Of a stretch of 64,000 bases of DNA, positions 51,947-60,704 are shown piece after piece. The notes below the pieces were generated by a model. That model saw only the letters and a list, made by a program, of their open reading frames with translations. It had not been told where the DNA came from and ran no database searches. The stretch comes from Clostridia bacterium (GTDB lineage: Bacteria > Bacillota > Clostridia > Oscillospirales > SIG627), in assembly GCA_017520825.1 (NCBI GenBank), contig JAFXEX010000010.1, positions 1-64,000 on the forward strand, read 5' to 3'. Both the position numbers and the translations under genes were made by a program. Each line of letters opens with the position of its first letter. Position 1 is the stretch's first letter.

Positions 51947-51954
51947 GTTTAAAT

Positions 51955-51986
51955 GAAAAAGGAAACTCAAAAGAGTTTCCTTTTTT
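51955..51986. terminator. Bidirectional terminator
   Basis: AAAAAGGAAACTC and GAGTTTCCTTTTT form a perfect 13-bp stem with a 4-base loop. It serves the CofE-like gene (plus) and the P-type ATPase-like gene (minus), which converge here. Confidence 0.9.
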
Positions 51987-51992
51987 GTTGCA

Positions 51993-53516
51993 TTATTTTT
52001 TAAATATTATTCTCATTGAATTGAGAATTGCCAGGGCAGTTATGCCCAGGTCTGCAAATATTGCAAAGGTGAGTCCTGCCACTCCGGTTACGCCAAGTAT
52101 GAGAACGACAAGCTTAACTGCCAGAGCGCCAACGATATTTTCCTTTGCAGTAAGCAGAGTTTCCTCGGCAAGATTAACTGCAAGTGGCACCTTTTCAATA
52201 GCGCCGTCGGGGATTACCACGTCGCCGTCAGCGTCGCCAAGGACGATACCCACGTCGGCAAGGTCACGGAGACTTGCGTCGGCTTTTCCGTTGCCCACGT
52301 ATACCAGAGCTTCGTTCTTTTCCTGACCTTCAACCAACTGCTCGATTATACTTGCCTTGTCCTGAAGGGTGAGGGAGGGGTGAAATTCGTCAATGGCAGG
52401 AAGCACTTCGGCAATTCTTGCAGCGTCACTCATCTTGTCCTCGGTGAGCATAACGATTGACTTTACACCACCCGACTTCAGTCTGTAAAGCGCCTTGTCG
52501 GCGTTTTCCTTCACGCTTTCCTGCATAACGATATTGCCAAGGTAGGTGCTACCAAGAGCCACGTAAACTACTATAGCATCGTTGTAATGTGCCTCTGCAA
52601 ATTCAATGCCCAGCTTTTCCATCAGCTTTTCGTTGCCTACTGCAATTATCTTGCCCGTCATTGAGGCAAGGATACCGAGTCCGTCAATTTCCTGCGCCTT
52701 GGTAAGAAGGCTCTTTTCAATGGTACCCTTTGCCACCTTCCTTACGGAAAGGGCAATGGGGTCATTTGAGTTGGTCAATGCAAGGCAGGCAATTTCAAGA
52801 AGCTGTTCCTCGCCAGTCTTTTCGGGATTGATAGCCTTGATGACAAGCGTGTTGTCTGTGAGAACGCCCGATTTTTCAAGAACTACGGTGTCGCATCTTG
52901 ACAGACTCTCCATAAAGCAGGCGCCGTTAACGGCAATTCCACTTTTTTTAGCCTTGCCGATACCCGAAGCAAAAGCAAGGGGCACCGAAACGGTAAGCGC
53001 AGAGGGGTAGGAGATAGCAAGGCAGATGATACTGCGATGAATTGCCTCTCTCCAGGCAGAAATATCAACTATTAATCCAATGACAAGCACCAAAGCCGAA
53101 AGGACTAAAAGGGCAGGGGTAAAGATTTTTGAAAGCCTTACAACGAAGCCCTCAATTTTCGCTTTGCTCTCCTGTGAGGGAACGCCACTTGTGGCAGTTA
53201 CCTTTTTGATAGCCCAATTCTTGAATATATCACTAAGCCTTATAAGAAGAATTACAACCACGGCGTCAAAATACTTGCCGATAATAAAGGCGAGCAGAGT
53301 GATAACCGTAATCTGCAAATTATTGTTCTTTAGCTTAATGCGTTTATTCATTATATCCTCTGTCAGCGCCTTGAAAATTTCAAAGCCCGAAAGAGCAAAG
53401 GGGATAAGGTAGAGCAAAAAATTCAAGAAGCCCTTTGCCGGAATAATCGCCACTACTATAAGCAGAGCAAACAGAACGGCAATGGTGGTCAGTTCTTTTT
53501 TTACTTCCTTAGTCAT
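51993..53516 (-). CDS. P-type ATPase relative without catalytic motifs (pseudoenzyme)
   Basis: 507 residues, aligning along its length with P1B metal-transporting ATPases but stripped of function-defining residues. The phosphorylation motif DKTGTLT reads EKSGVLT (Glu214 replaces the Asp). The membrane CPC reads YPS (170-172). GDGxND reads GNGKAD (around residue 409). TGDN reads TEDK, and the HP of the nucleotide domain reads DP. The whole actuator domain with TGES is missing: membrane helices near residue 100 run almost directly into the next helix pair. The frame is intact with normal codon use, and VGNEKLMEKLGI of the nucleotide domain is kept. It starts immediately after the gpmI stop, so it is co-expressed. 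It probably cannot pump ions; a regulatory or partner role is possible. Confidence 0.88.
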   Translation of the reverse strand: MTKEVKKELTTIAVLFALLIVVAIIPAKGFLNFLLYLIPFALSGFEIFKALTEDIMNKRIKLKNNNLQITVITLLAFIIGKYFDAVVVILLIRLSDIFKNWAIKKVTATSGVPSQESKAKIEGFVVRLSKIFTPALLVLSALVLVIGLIVDISAWREAIHRSIICLAISYPSALTVSVPLAFASGIGKAKKSGIAVNGACFMESLSRCDTVVLEKSGVLTDNTLVIKAINPEKTGEEQLLEIACLALTNSNDPIALSVRKVAKGTIEKSLLTKAQEIDGLGILASMTGKIIAVGNEKLMEKLGIEFAEAHYNDAIVVYVALGSTYLGNIVMQESVKENADKALYRLKSGGVKSIVMLTEDKMSDAARIAEVLPAIDEFHPSLTLQDKASIIEQLVEGQEKNEALVYVGNGKADASLRDLADVGIVLGDADGDVVIPDGAIEKVPLAVNLAEETLLTAKENIVGALAVKLVVLILGVTGVAGLTFAIFADLGITALAILNSMRIIFKK

Positions 53517-53519
53517 AGC

Positions 53520-55163
53520 TTAGTCCTTAACCTTTATCATACTGCTATCCCACTTTTCGGGAGCCTCGTAGCCGAGAAGGTTTGCAACGGTTGCAGCAAT
53601 GTTGGAAAGTCCCCAGTTGCCTTCAAGCACCTCATATTTGTCGGCGCCGGTGTTATCGTAGAATATAAAGGGAACGGGGTTGAGTGTGTGGCTTGTCTTT
53701 GCCTTGGGAAGTCCGGTCTCCTTGTCAATGGCAAAGCCACCGGTTTTCTTGTCCTTTTCAAGACATTCGTCAGCGTTGCCGTGGTCTGCAGTGAAGAGCA
53801 CGGTCGTACCAAGCTTGTCTGCAGTCTTGAGAATTCTTCCGATACAAAGGTCAAGGGCTTCCATAGAAACTATAGTGGCTTCAAGGCTTCCCGTGTGACC
53901 TACCATATCTCCGTTGGGGAAATTAACTCTTATAAATTCGTACTTTCCACTTTCCATAGCCTCGATGAGAGTGTCTGTGATTTCAGCGCACTTCATCCAG
54001 GGTCTCTGCTCAAAGGGAACTACGTCGGAGGGGATTTCAATATAGGTTTCGGTTTCCTCATCGTACTTGCCCGACTTGTTTCCATTCCAGAAATAAGTTA
54101 CGTGACCGTATTTCTGAGTTTCGGAAAGAGCAAGCTGAGTTACCTTTTCTCCTGCAAGGTACTCACCCAGGGTATCGGTAATTTCGGGAGGTGATACAAG
54201 GTACCTTGAAGGAATATGAAGGTCTCCGTCATACTCAAGCATACCTGCATAGACTGTCTTGGGGAAGCGTACTCTGTCAAATTTATCAAAGCTCTCTTCC
54301 TCAAAGGCGCGTGAAATTTCAATGGAACGGTCACCTCTGAAGTTGAAGAACACAACGCTGTCGCCGTCGTTTATAGTGCCAACGGGGGCGCCGTTTTCAG
54401 CAATAACGAAGCCGGGGAGGTCCTGGTCAACGAAGCCACCCTCTGCTCTGTAGGTTTCGATAGCACACTTAGCGCAAGCGAACTGTCTGCCCTCGCCGAG
54501 AACGTGAATGTCCCAGCCTCTCTTTACCATATCCCAGTTTGCTTCGTAACGGTCCATGGTAATATTCATTCTTCCACCACCCGATGCAATTCTTGCATCA
54601 AAGGAAGCGTCGTTGAGAGATGCGAGGAATTCCTCAAAGGGAACCACGTATTCAAGCGCCGAGGTTTCACCTACGTCACGTCCGTCGAGAAGCACGTGTA
54701 CTCTTACCTTGGCAATTCCGTCAGCCTTTGCCTGTTCCACAAGGGCTTTAAGGTGGTCTATGTGAGAGTGTACGTTACCGTCTGAGAAAAGACCGATAAA
54801 GTGAAGGACGGAGGAATTGTCCTTGCAGTTTGAGGTAAGTGTCTGCCAGGTCTCGGAGGCAAAAATCTTTCCCGACTCAATAGAGGAGGAAACAAGCTTT
54901 GCGCCCTGAGCGTATACCTGTCCTGCGCCTATGGCGTTGTGACCTACCTCGGAGTTACCCATATCGTCGTCAGAGGGAAGTCCTACGGCAGTGCCGTGCG
55001 CCTTGAGAGAAAGGGTAGGGTAGTTTTTCATAAGCATATCAAGGTTTGGAGTTCTCGCCTGATATACTGCGTTGCCTTCATTTTCCTTGCCCAAGCCTAC
55101 GCCGTCCATAACGATGAGCGTAAGGGGGCCCTTTGCAATTCTTGAATTGAGTTTTTTCAGCAT
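53520..55163 (-). CDS. gpmI: 2,3-bisphosphoglycerate-independent phosphoglycerate mutase
   Basis: Interconverts 3- and 2-phosphoglycerate in glycolysis. 547 residues, about 35 longer than usual. Alkaline phosphatase-like metal and Ser motifs are seen: LIVMDGVGLG near the N terminus, the phosphoserine in GNSEVGHNAIGAGQ, and TADHGNADEC with a later SHTLNPVPF His. AGGAG lies 9 bases before the ATG. The P-type ATPase relative follows directly. Confidence 0.95.
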   Translation of the reverse strand: MLKKLNSRIAKGPLTLIVMDGVGLGKENEGNAVYQARTPNLDMLMKNYPTLSLKAHGTAVGLPSDDDMGNSEVGHNAIGAGQVYAQGAKLVSSSIESGKIFASETWQTLTSNCKDNSSVLHFIGLFSDGNVHSHIDHLKALVEQAKADGIAKVRVHVLLDGRDVGETSALEYVVPFEEFLASLNDASFDARIASGGGRMNITMDRYEANWDMVKRGWDIHVLGEGRQFACAKCAIETYRAEGGFVDQDLPGFVIAENGAPVGTINDGDSVVFFNFRGDRSIEISRAFEEESFDKFDRVRFPKTVYAGMLEYDGDLHIPSRYLVSPPEITDTLGEYLAGEKVTQLALSETQKYGHVTYFWNGNKSGKYDEETETYIEIPSDVVPFEQRPWMKCAEITDTLIEAMESGKYEFIRVNFPNGDMVGHTGSLEATIVSMEALDLCIGRILKTADKLGTTVLFTADHGNADECLEKDKKTGGFAIDKETGLPKAKTSHTLNPVPFIFYDNTGADKYEVLEGNWGLSNIAATVANLLGYEAPEKWDSSMIKVKD

Positions 55164-55261
55164 ATTTATATCTCCTTTATATTGACTACCTTACAGTTTA
55201 ACATATTTAAAATAAAAAAACAAGACTTAAAAAATATTTTCTATAAAATGGTTGATTTTAC

Positions 55262-55290
55262 TTGACAAATACAGAATGTGTGTTTATTAT
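55262..55290 (+). promoter_or_regulatory. Promoter for the DUF1854-associated ABC operon
   Basis: TTGACA (55262-55267), 17-bp spacer, TATTAT (55285-55290), 43 bp before the ATG at 55334. Confidence 0.85.
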
Positions 55291-55333
55291 ATTTGTAAGT
55301 AAGTGACTCCGTTTTGCTTGACAGGAGAAGGTT

Positions 55334-57673
55334 ATGAAAAACACACAAAAACCACCTTATGAGCCGATGATGAAAATACCTTCGGAAATTTCAGAAATTT
55401 TCGAAAGAAAGGGTATTTTGCCATCGGCTATTCGTTTGTTTTATAAGTCGGATATGGGCGAAAGCCTTGAGTTCTGCGACACCTGGGTAGTGCTTACCGG
55501 GTCGGAGCTTGCAGTCCTTGAGGTGCTTGGGGGCATCTTCCCCAGAAAGACCCATAACGCATTCGATATGAGGAAAACCAAAACCGATATCGTGGAGCGA
55601 TCCTTCAGAGTTTATTCTCTTGAGGAATACGAGGGCTTTCACGCCGAGGAGCTTCTTTCGGGTGGAAGAGTCGTTGCCGTCAATAAGGACACGGGACTTG
55701 ACACCCTGGTTTTCAATTTTTCAAATTCTGCAAAGGACGGTGCCTGCCTTATCTGCCGTGCCGTTGAGGACGACGGCGTGACTCAGGATGAGCTGTCGGG
55801 AGAAAAGCGTGACAGACCTCACGGAGATGGACCTCGCCCCAAGGGACCTGACGGAACGGGAGACGGCTTCTTCAAAAAGGTAAAAAGCGGTGAAACCAAA
55901 AGAATATTAACCAAGCTCGTTCCCTTCTTCCTTAAGTACAAGAGGGAAACTGCCATCGTCTTCGTAATGGTCGTGCTTTCGTCGGCGCTTGGACTTTTGT
56001 CCCCTTATATGAGTGGCTCCTTCTTTATAGATAAGGTTTTAAGGGACAAAAACAGTGGCTTTTACGCTCAGATAGGAGTTGCCATTGCAATTATTGCAGG
56101 CACCAAGCTTCTGTCCACCGTATTCACCATGATTCACTCCATCGTAACTGCAAAAATTTCGGCGCGCGTTACCTACGACCTTAAAAAGACGATTTTTGAA
56201 GCGATACAAAAGCATTCTCTGGGCTTCTTCTCGTCACGTCAGACGGGTGGTCTGATGACTCAGATAAATCAGGACTCACGCTCGCTCTATTGGTTCTTCG
56301 TTGACGGCTTGCCCTATTTCGTAACCAATATTATTCAGTTCGTAGCAATCGTGATTATTCTCTTTGCAATAAATTGGCGAGTAACTCTTGTGACCATGAT
56401 TCCCGTTCCCATATTCGTTGCCATAAGACGCTCCCTCTACCGTCTCAGACGAAAGATACACGCAAGAAACTATTCAAAGAGCAGGTCCTTCAACTCCTTC
56501 GTTTCGGATATCCTTTCAGGCAACAGAGTGGTAAAGGCGTTTTCCCACGAGGAGCTTGAGCAGAAGAAGTTCGACAAGCGCAACTACGCTTACGCCGATT
56601 CGGTCCACGACGGCACCGTTAAGGCGAATTGGTTTATATATCCCGTCAAGCAGCTTCTTGAGCTGGGCACCTTCGCAGCGTGGGCGTTGGGTGGCTATAT
56701 GGTTGCAAAATCCACTATCGACGGCACCTATCTCTTTACCTACGGTACTCTGGTTACCTACGTTTCAATGCTCTCTATGGCGTACGCACCCCTTGATTTC
56801 TTCAACAACTTTTCAAATCAGCTTTCGGAGTGTATGAACGCTGCCCACAGACTGTTTGAGATAATGGACTCGGTTCCCGAGGTGAGAGACAGAGACAATC
56901 CCACCGTCCCCGATACCTTCGAGGGAGAGGTGGAGTTCAGGAACGTATCCTTTGAATACGTTAAAAATCGCAGAGTTATAGACAACGTAAGCTTTAAGGT
57001 TAAAAAGGGCGAAACCATCGGTATCGTCGGTCATACGGGGGCAGGTAAATCCACTATCGTCAATCTGATTATGCGACTTTACGACGTCACCGAGGGCGAA
57101 ATACTTATCGACGGTCACAACGTAAAGGACCTGTCAATGAGCTTTATCAGAGATAAAATTGCCATCGTTTCCCAGGAGACCTATATGTTCCGTGGCTCTA
57201 TTGCCGACAACATCCGTTACGCCGTTCCCACTGCAACCGACGAAGAGGTTATAGCAGCGGCAAAGGCTTCGGGAGCCCACGATTTTATTATCAAGTACCC
57301 CGACGGCTACAACACCCAGATAGGCTTCGGTAACAAGGGGCTTTCGGGTGGTGAGCTTCAAAGAGTTTCAATAGCAAGAGCAATACTTAAAAATCCACAG
57401 ATACTTATTCTCGACGAGGCAACGGCTGCAATGGATACTGCAACCGAGCAGCGTATACAGAAGGCTATTACCGAGATAACCAGAGGCAAGACCACCATAA
57501 TTATTGCCCACCGTCTGTCAACTCTCAGGGACGCCGACAGACTTATCGTCATCGAGGACGGTAAGATGACCGAAAGCGGAACTCACGTAGAGCTTCTTCA
57601 GGCAAAGGGCGATTACTACAAGCTTTACAAAATGCAGCTTGACGCGCTCAAGCTTATAGGAGTGGAAGAATAG
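55334..57673 (+). CDS. ABC exporter subunit with N-terminal extension (DUF1854-associated)
   Basis: 779 residues. An extra N-terminal domain of about 190 residues with no membrane segments precedes six membrane helices (about 205-480) and an NBD (about 530-775). Walker A HTGAGKSTIV, signature LSGGELQRVSIARAIL and Walker B ILDEATAAMD are canonical. It forms an operon with the DUF1854 protein and a second exporter subunit. In some bacteria this trio is linked to cyanophycin metabolism, but no cyanophycin gene is in the window, so the substrate stays open. Confidence 0.9.
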   Translation: MKNTQKPPYEPMMKIPSEISEIFERKGILPSAIRLFYKSDMGESLEFCDTWVVLTGSELAVLEVLGGIFPRKTHNAFDMRKTKTDIVERSFRVYSLEEYEGFHAEELLSGGRVVAVNKDTGLDTLVFNFSNSAKDGACLICRAVEDDGVTQDELSGEKRDRPHGDGPRPKGPDGTGDGFFKKVKSGETKRILTKLVPFFLKYKRETAIVFVMVVLSSALGLLSPYMSGSFFIDKVLRDKNSGFYAQIGVAIAIIAGTKLLSTVFTMIHSIVTAKISARVTYDLKKTIFEAIQKHSLGFFSSRQTGGLMTQINQDSRSLYWFFVDGLPYFVTNIIQFVAIVIILFAINWRVTLVTMIPVPIFVAIRRSLYRLRRKIHARNYSKSRSFNSFVSDILSGNRVVKAFSHEELEQKKFDKRNYAYADSVHDGTVKANWFIYPVKQLLELGTFAAWALGGYMVAKSTIDGTYLFTYGTLVTYVSMLSMAYAPLDFFNNFSNQLSECMNAAHRLFEIMDSVPEVRDRDNPTVPDTFEGEVEFRNVSFEYVKNRRVIDNVSFKVKKGETIGIVGHTGAGKSTIVNLIMRLYDVTEGEILIDGHNVKDLSMSFIRDKIAIVSQETYMFRGSIADNIRYAVPTATDEEVIAAAKASGAHDFIIKYPDGYNTQIGFGNKGLSGGELQRVSIARAILKNPQILILDEATAAMDTATEQRIQKAITEITRGKTTIIIAHRLSTLRDADRLIVIEDGKMTESGTHVELLQAKGDYYKLYKMQLDALKLIGVEE

Positions 57674-57689
57674 AAAGGTATTTTGAATT

Positions 57690-58214
57690 ATGAATAACAA
57701 CGAAAAGAGCTTAACAGAACTTAATGCAGAATTAAAATATCTTACTCCCGAAAACGTGCAGTTTGACCTTACTCAGGGTGGCTTCGTCGTGGCAAAGCTT
57801 CAGGGTGAGGACTCCTTTAAAAGAGTTTACCTCAACCGAATTTTCCCCCACGACCTTGAGGAAGAGTTTATTTCGGTTACCGACGCAGACTCCAACGAAT
57901 ACGGAATTATAAGGTCACTTGACCTTTTCGACGAGAGGACTGCAGGGGTTATCCGACACGAGCTTGAACGCAAGTATTTTTCTGCAAAAATAACCAAAAT
58001 CGTTTCCCTCGAGGAACGCTTTGGCAATTCGGTATGGGTGGTGGAAACTCCACAGGGTACCCGAATGATGACGCTTAAGGACACCTTTAAAAGCATTATC
58101 AGAATAGGTGACGACCGTGCCATCGTAATTGACGAGGATGCAAACAGATACGAGATCGAGAGTCTGTCGGCTCTTGACCGTCACAGCTTCAGAAGGATAG
58201 AGTTGTATTTATGA
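57690..58214 (+). CDS. DUF1854 domain protein
   Basis: 174 residues, soluble, largely beta-strand. The family pattern is visible in RVYLNRIFPHDLEEEFISVT and GTRMMTLKDTFKSIIRIG. DUF1854 proteins are nearly always next to a pair of ABC exporter genes, as here (16-base gap before, 4-base overlap after). Probably an accessory subunit or regulator of that exporter. No enzymatic motif is seen. Confidence 0.88.
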   Translation: MNNNEKSLTELNAELKYLTPENVQFDLTQGGFVVAKLQGEDSFKRVYLNRIFPHDLEEEFISVTDADSNEYGIIRSLDLFDERTAGVIRHELERKYFSAKITKIVSLEERFGNSVWVVETPQGTRMMTLKDTFKSIIRIGDDRAIVIDEDANRYEIESLSALDRHSFRRIELYL

Positions 58215-60484
58215 GTAAAATCAAGAATATCAATAAGGCTCTCCACAGTAAGAGGAACAGTCGAAGAAAGGCGCTTCACTCAACGGTTGAAAAAAACCTT
58301 GTTGACGACCAGATACTTTTTAAGTTCAATTTCAATCTTGACTCGGAAAACCGTGAGCGCTACGGAGTAGTTGCAGTTACCCGAGAGTATATTTTCAGAG
58401 CCATAGAGGCGCCCGACGGCGAGGAAAAGTCTCCTGCCGTGGTTGAACGCTTTAAAATTGCCGACCACACCGAATTCGTGGCGCGCAGAAACGTGGGCTC
58501 GGTTTCCCTTGAAGCCTTGTGCAACGGGGGGGATGCCGTAGAAATCTGTCGCTCGGATATGTCACTCTCCAACCTGATTATCGACGCATCACGCTCACTT
58601 AACTCAATGCTCGACAATCTGAACGACCCCGACTTCAAGGTGGTGTTCGACCCCGATAACAGAGTCTGCCCCAAATGTCACCGACCTCTTAAAAAGGGCG
58701 TGACCTCCTGCCTTCACTGTACCAGGACGGGCTCAATGTTCGTCAGACTTTTCTCAATGGTGAAAAAGGAGCTACCCCTTCTTATATTGGCGTTCCTTTT
58801 CTTCGGAGTGCTAAGCTTCGTAAAGGTTATTAATCCCGTCCTTCAGAAGAAGATGGTAGACGAATACATAACCGTTACCGAGCCGAAGGACAATCTGCTT
58901 TTGGGACTGGTGGTAATCTGCGTTACTATGTTTGTGCTTTCTGGCGTTTACAAGGTAATTGAGATTATCAGAACCAATATGCTTTCCAAGGTAAATAACC
59001 GACTTATGAAAAAGCTCCGTTCCACTCTCTTTGACAAAATTCAGGCTCTGTCGGTGTCTGCTATATCCAAAAGAACGGCAGGCGAGCTTATTCATCGAGT
59101 TACAGGGGATACGAGCGCTATTTCGGACTTCTTCGTAAGCTATTTACCACAGTTCGTTGAAAACGCATTGATAATACTTATTATCGGCACTGCTATGTTC
59201 GTCTACGACTTCAAGCTTGCTCTGCTGGTGCTTATCCCGGCGCCCGTAATTATGCTGGTGGTACGCAAGGCGTGGAGATATACCCACAAGCTTTACCACC
59301 GTCAATGGTATATGGAATCACAGTCCAACACCGTGCTTCACGACGTCTTTCAGGGCATACGCGTGGTTAAGGTGTTCGGTATGGAGAAAAACGAAATCAA
59401 GCGCTACGACAAGGTAATCAAAAAGGTTGCCGACATCTCCGAAAGAAACGAAATCACCTGGGCAATGATAATCCCCTATATGACCTATCTCGTAGGCGTG
59501 GGAAACTATATCGTTTTAGCGTATATCGGCAGTAAAATTCTGGGTAACACCATGACCCTGGGTGATATGACCATGTTCACCTTCTTCACCAGTCAGATAT
59601 ATACCTCTTTTGATTGGATGACCAAGCTTCCACGACAGTTCGTCCGTATGATAACCTCAACCCGAAAGATATTTGAAATAGTTGACGAGGAAATCGACGT
59701 AAAGGATTCTCCCGACGCCTGCGAAATAGACGTTCAGGGCAACGTGGAGTTCCGTAACGTAAGCTTTGGCTACGACGAGGCAGAGGACGTGCTTCGCCAT
59801 ATCTCCTTCAGCGTGAAAAAGGGGGAGATGATTGGTATCGTCGGACGCTCGGGAGCAGGTAAAAGCACCCTCATAAATCTCATTATGCGTCTCTACGACG
59901 TAAGGGAGGGCGAAATCCTCATTGACGGCAAGAACGTCAAGGATATATCTCAGCACTCCCTGCGCTCTCAGATAGGCGTAGTTTTGCAGGAAACCTTTCT
60001 GTTTTCTGGCACTATTTACGATAACCTTTCCTATGCAGACCCCACGGCTACCCGAGAGGAAATAATCAAGGCTGCAAAAATGGCAGGCGCCCATAGGTTC
60101 ATAATGAAGCTTCCCGACGGCTACAATACCTACGTGGGTGAGAGGGGGCACACTCTGTCGGGAGGCGAAAGGCAGAGAATAGCCATTGCCCGAGCAATCC
60201 TGCGTAACCCCAAAATACTCATTCTCGACGAAGCCACCTCGGCTCTCGATACCGAAACCGAAAGGCTCATTCAGGACTCCATCGCCTCTCTTATCAAGGA
60301 CCGTACCACCTTCGCCATCGCTCACCGACTGTCCACTCTCCGAAACGCCACCAAGCTTATCGTCATTGACGGTGGTAAGATAGCCGAGTGTGGAACTCAC
60401 GAGGAGCTGATGAAAAAGGAAGGCATCTATTACGGACTTGTCCTTGCCCAGAGAAAGATGTCCTCAATGTCATCAAAAGAGTAA
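58211..60484 (+). CDS. ABC exporter subunit with zinc-ribbon N-terminal domain
   Basis: 757 residues. The N-terminal domain of about 175 residues ends in a four-Cys zinc ribbon (CPKCHRPLKKGVTSCLHC), followed by six membrane helices (about 182-460) and an NBD. Walker A GRSGAGKSTLIN, signature LSGGERQRIAIARAIL and Walker B ILDEATSALD are canonical. With the 779-residue subunit it should form a heterodimer with two active ATP sites. A zinc ribbon on an ABC exporter is uncommon and may sense or hold a partner. Confidence 0.9.
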   Translation: MSKIKNINKALHSKRNSRRKALHSTVEKNLVDDQILFKFNFNLDSENRERYGVVAVTREYIFRAIEAPDGEEKSPAVVERFKIADHTEFVARRNVGSVSLEALCNGGDAVEICRSDMSLSNLIIDASRSLNSMLDNLNDPDFKVVFDPDNRVCPKCHRPLKKGVTSCLHCTRTGSMFVRLFSMVKKELPLLILAFLFFGVLSFVKVINPVLQKKMVDEYITVTEPKDNLLLGLVVICVTMFVLSGVYKVIEIIRTNMLSKVNNRLMKKLRSTLFDKIQALSVSAISKRTAGELIHRVTGDTSAISDFFVSYLPQFVENALIILIIGTAMFVYDFKLALLVLIPAPVIMLVVRKAWRYTHKLYHRQWYMESQSNTVLHDVFQGIRVVKVFGMEKNEIKRYDKVIKKVADISERNEITWAMIIPYMTYLVGVGNYIVLAYIGSKILGNTMTLGDMTMFTFFTSQIYTSFDWMTKLPRQFVRMITSTRKIFEIVDEEIDVKDSPDACEIDVQGNVEFRNVSFGYDEAEDVLRHISFSVKKGEMIGIVGRSGAGKSTLINLIMRLYDVREGEILIDGKNVKDISQHSLRSQIGVVLQETFLFSGTIYDNLSYADPTATREEIIKAAKMAGAHRFIMKLPDGYNTYVGERGHTLSGGERQRIAIARAILRNPKILILDEATSALDTETERLIQDSIASLIKDRTTFAIAHRLSTLRNATKLIVIDGGKIAECGTHEELMKKEGIYYGLVLAQRKMSSMSSKE

Positions 60485-60506
60485 TAGTTTACAAAAAAAG
60501 TTGAGC

Positions 60507-60555
60507 AAAAGCCTTCTTTTTGTGCATAACGCATAAAAAGTTGGCTTTTTTTTTG
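60507..60555 (+). terminator. Terminator of the DUF1854-ABC operon
   Basis: Long imperfect stem (AAAGCC-TTCTTTTTGTGC with GCATAAAAAG-TTGGCTTT) followed by a T-run. The rest of the 220-bp gap to the EF-G gene holds its promoter. Confidence 0.65.
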
Positions 60556-60589
60556 GCACGGGTCAGGGGGAGAAATAGTCAAAAGTGTA

Positions 60590-60618
60590 TTGAATATAGA
60601 GGGAAATTATTATATAAT
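60590..60618 (+). promoter_or_regulatory. Promoter for the EF-G paralogue
   Basis: TTGAAT (60590-60595), 17-bp spacer, TATAAT (60613-60618). Confidence 0.8.
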
Positions 60619-60704
60619 AATAACAGTAATTAACTTGTATCCTGACCGATATAAGATATAATTAATAAAATTTCAATCCAAAAATTACAGGAGGTAAAGT
60701 GCAA

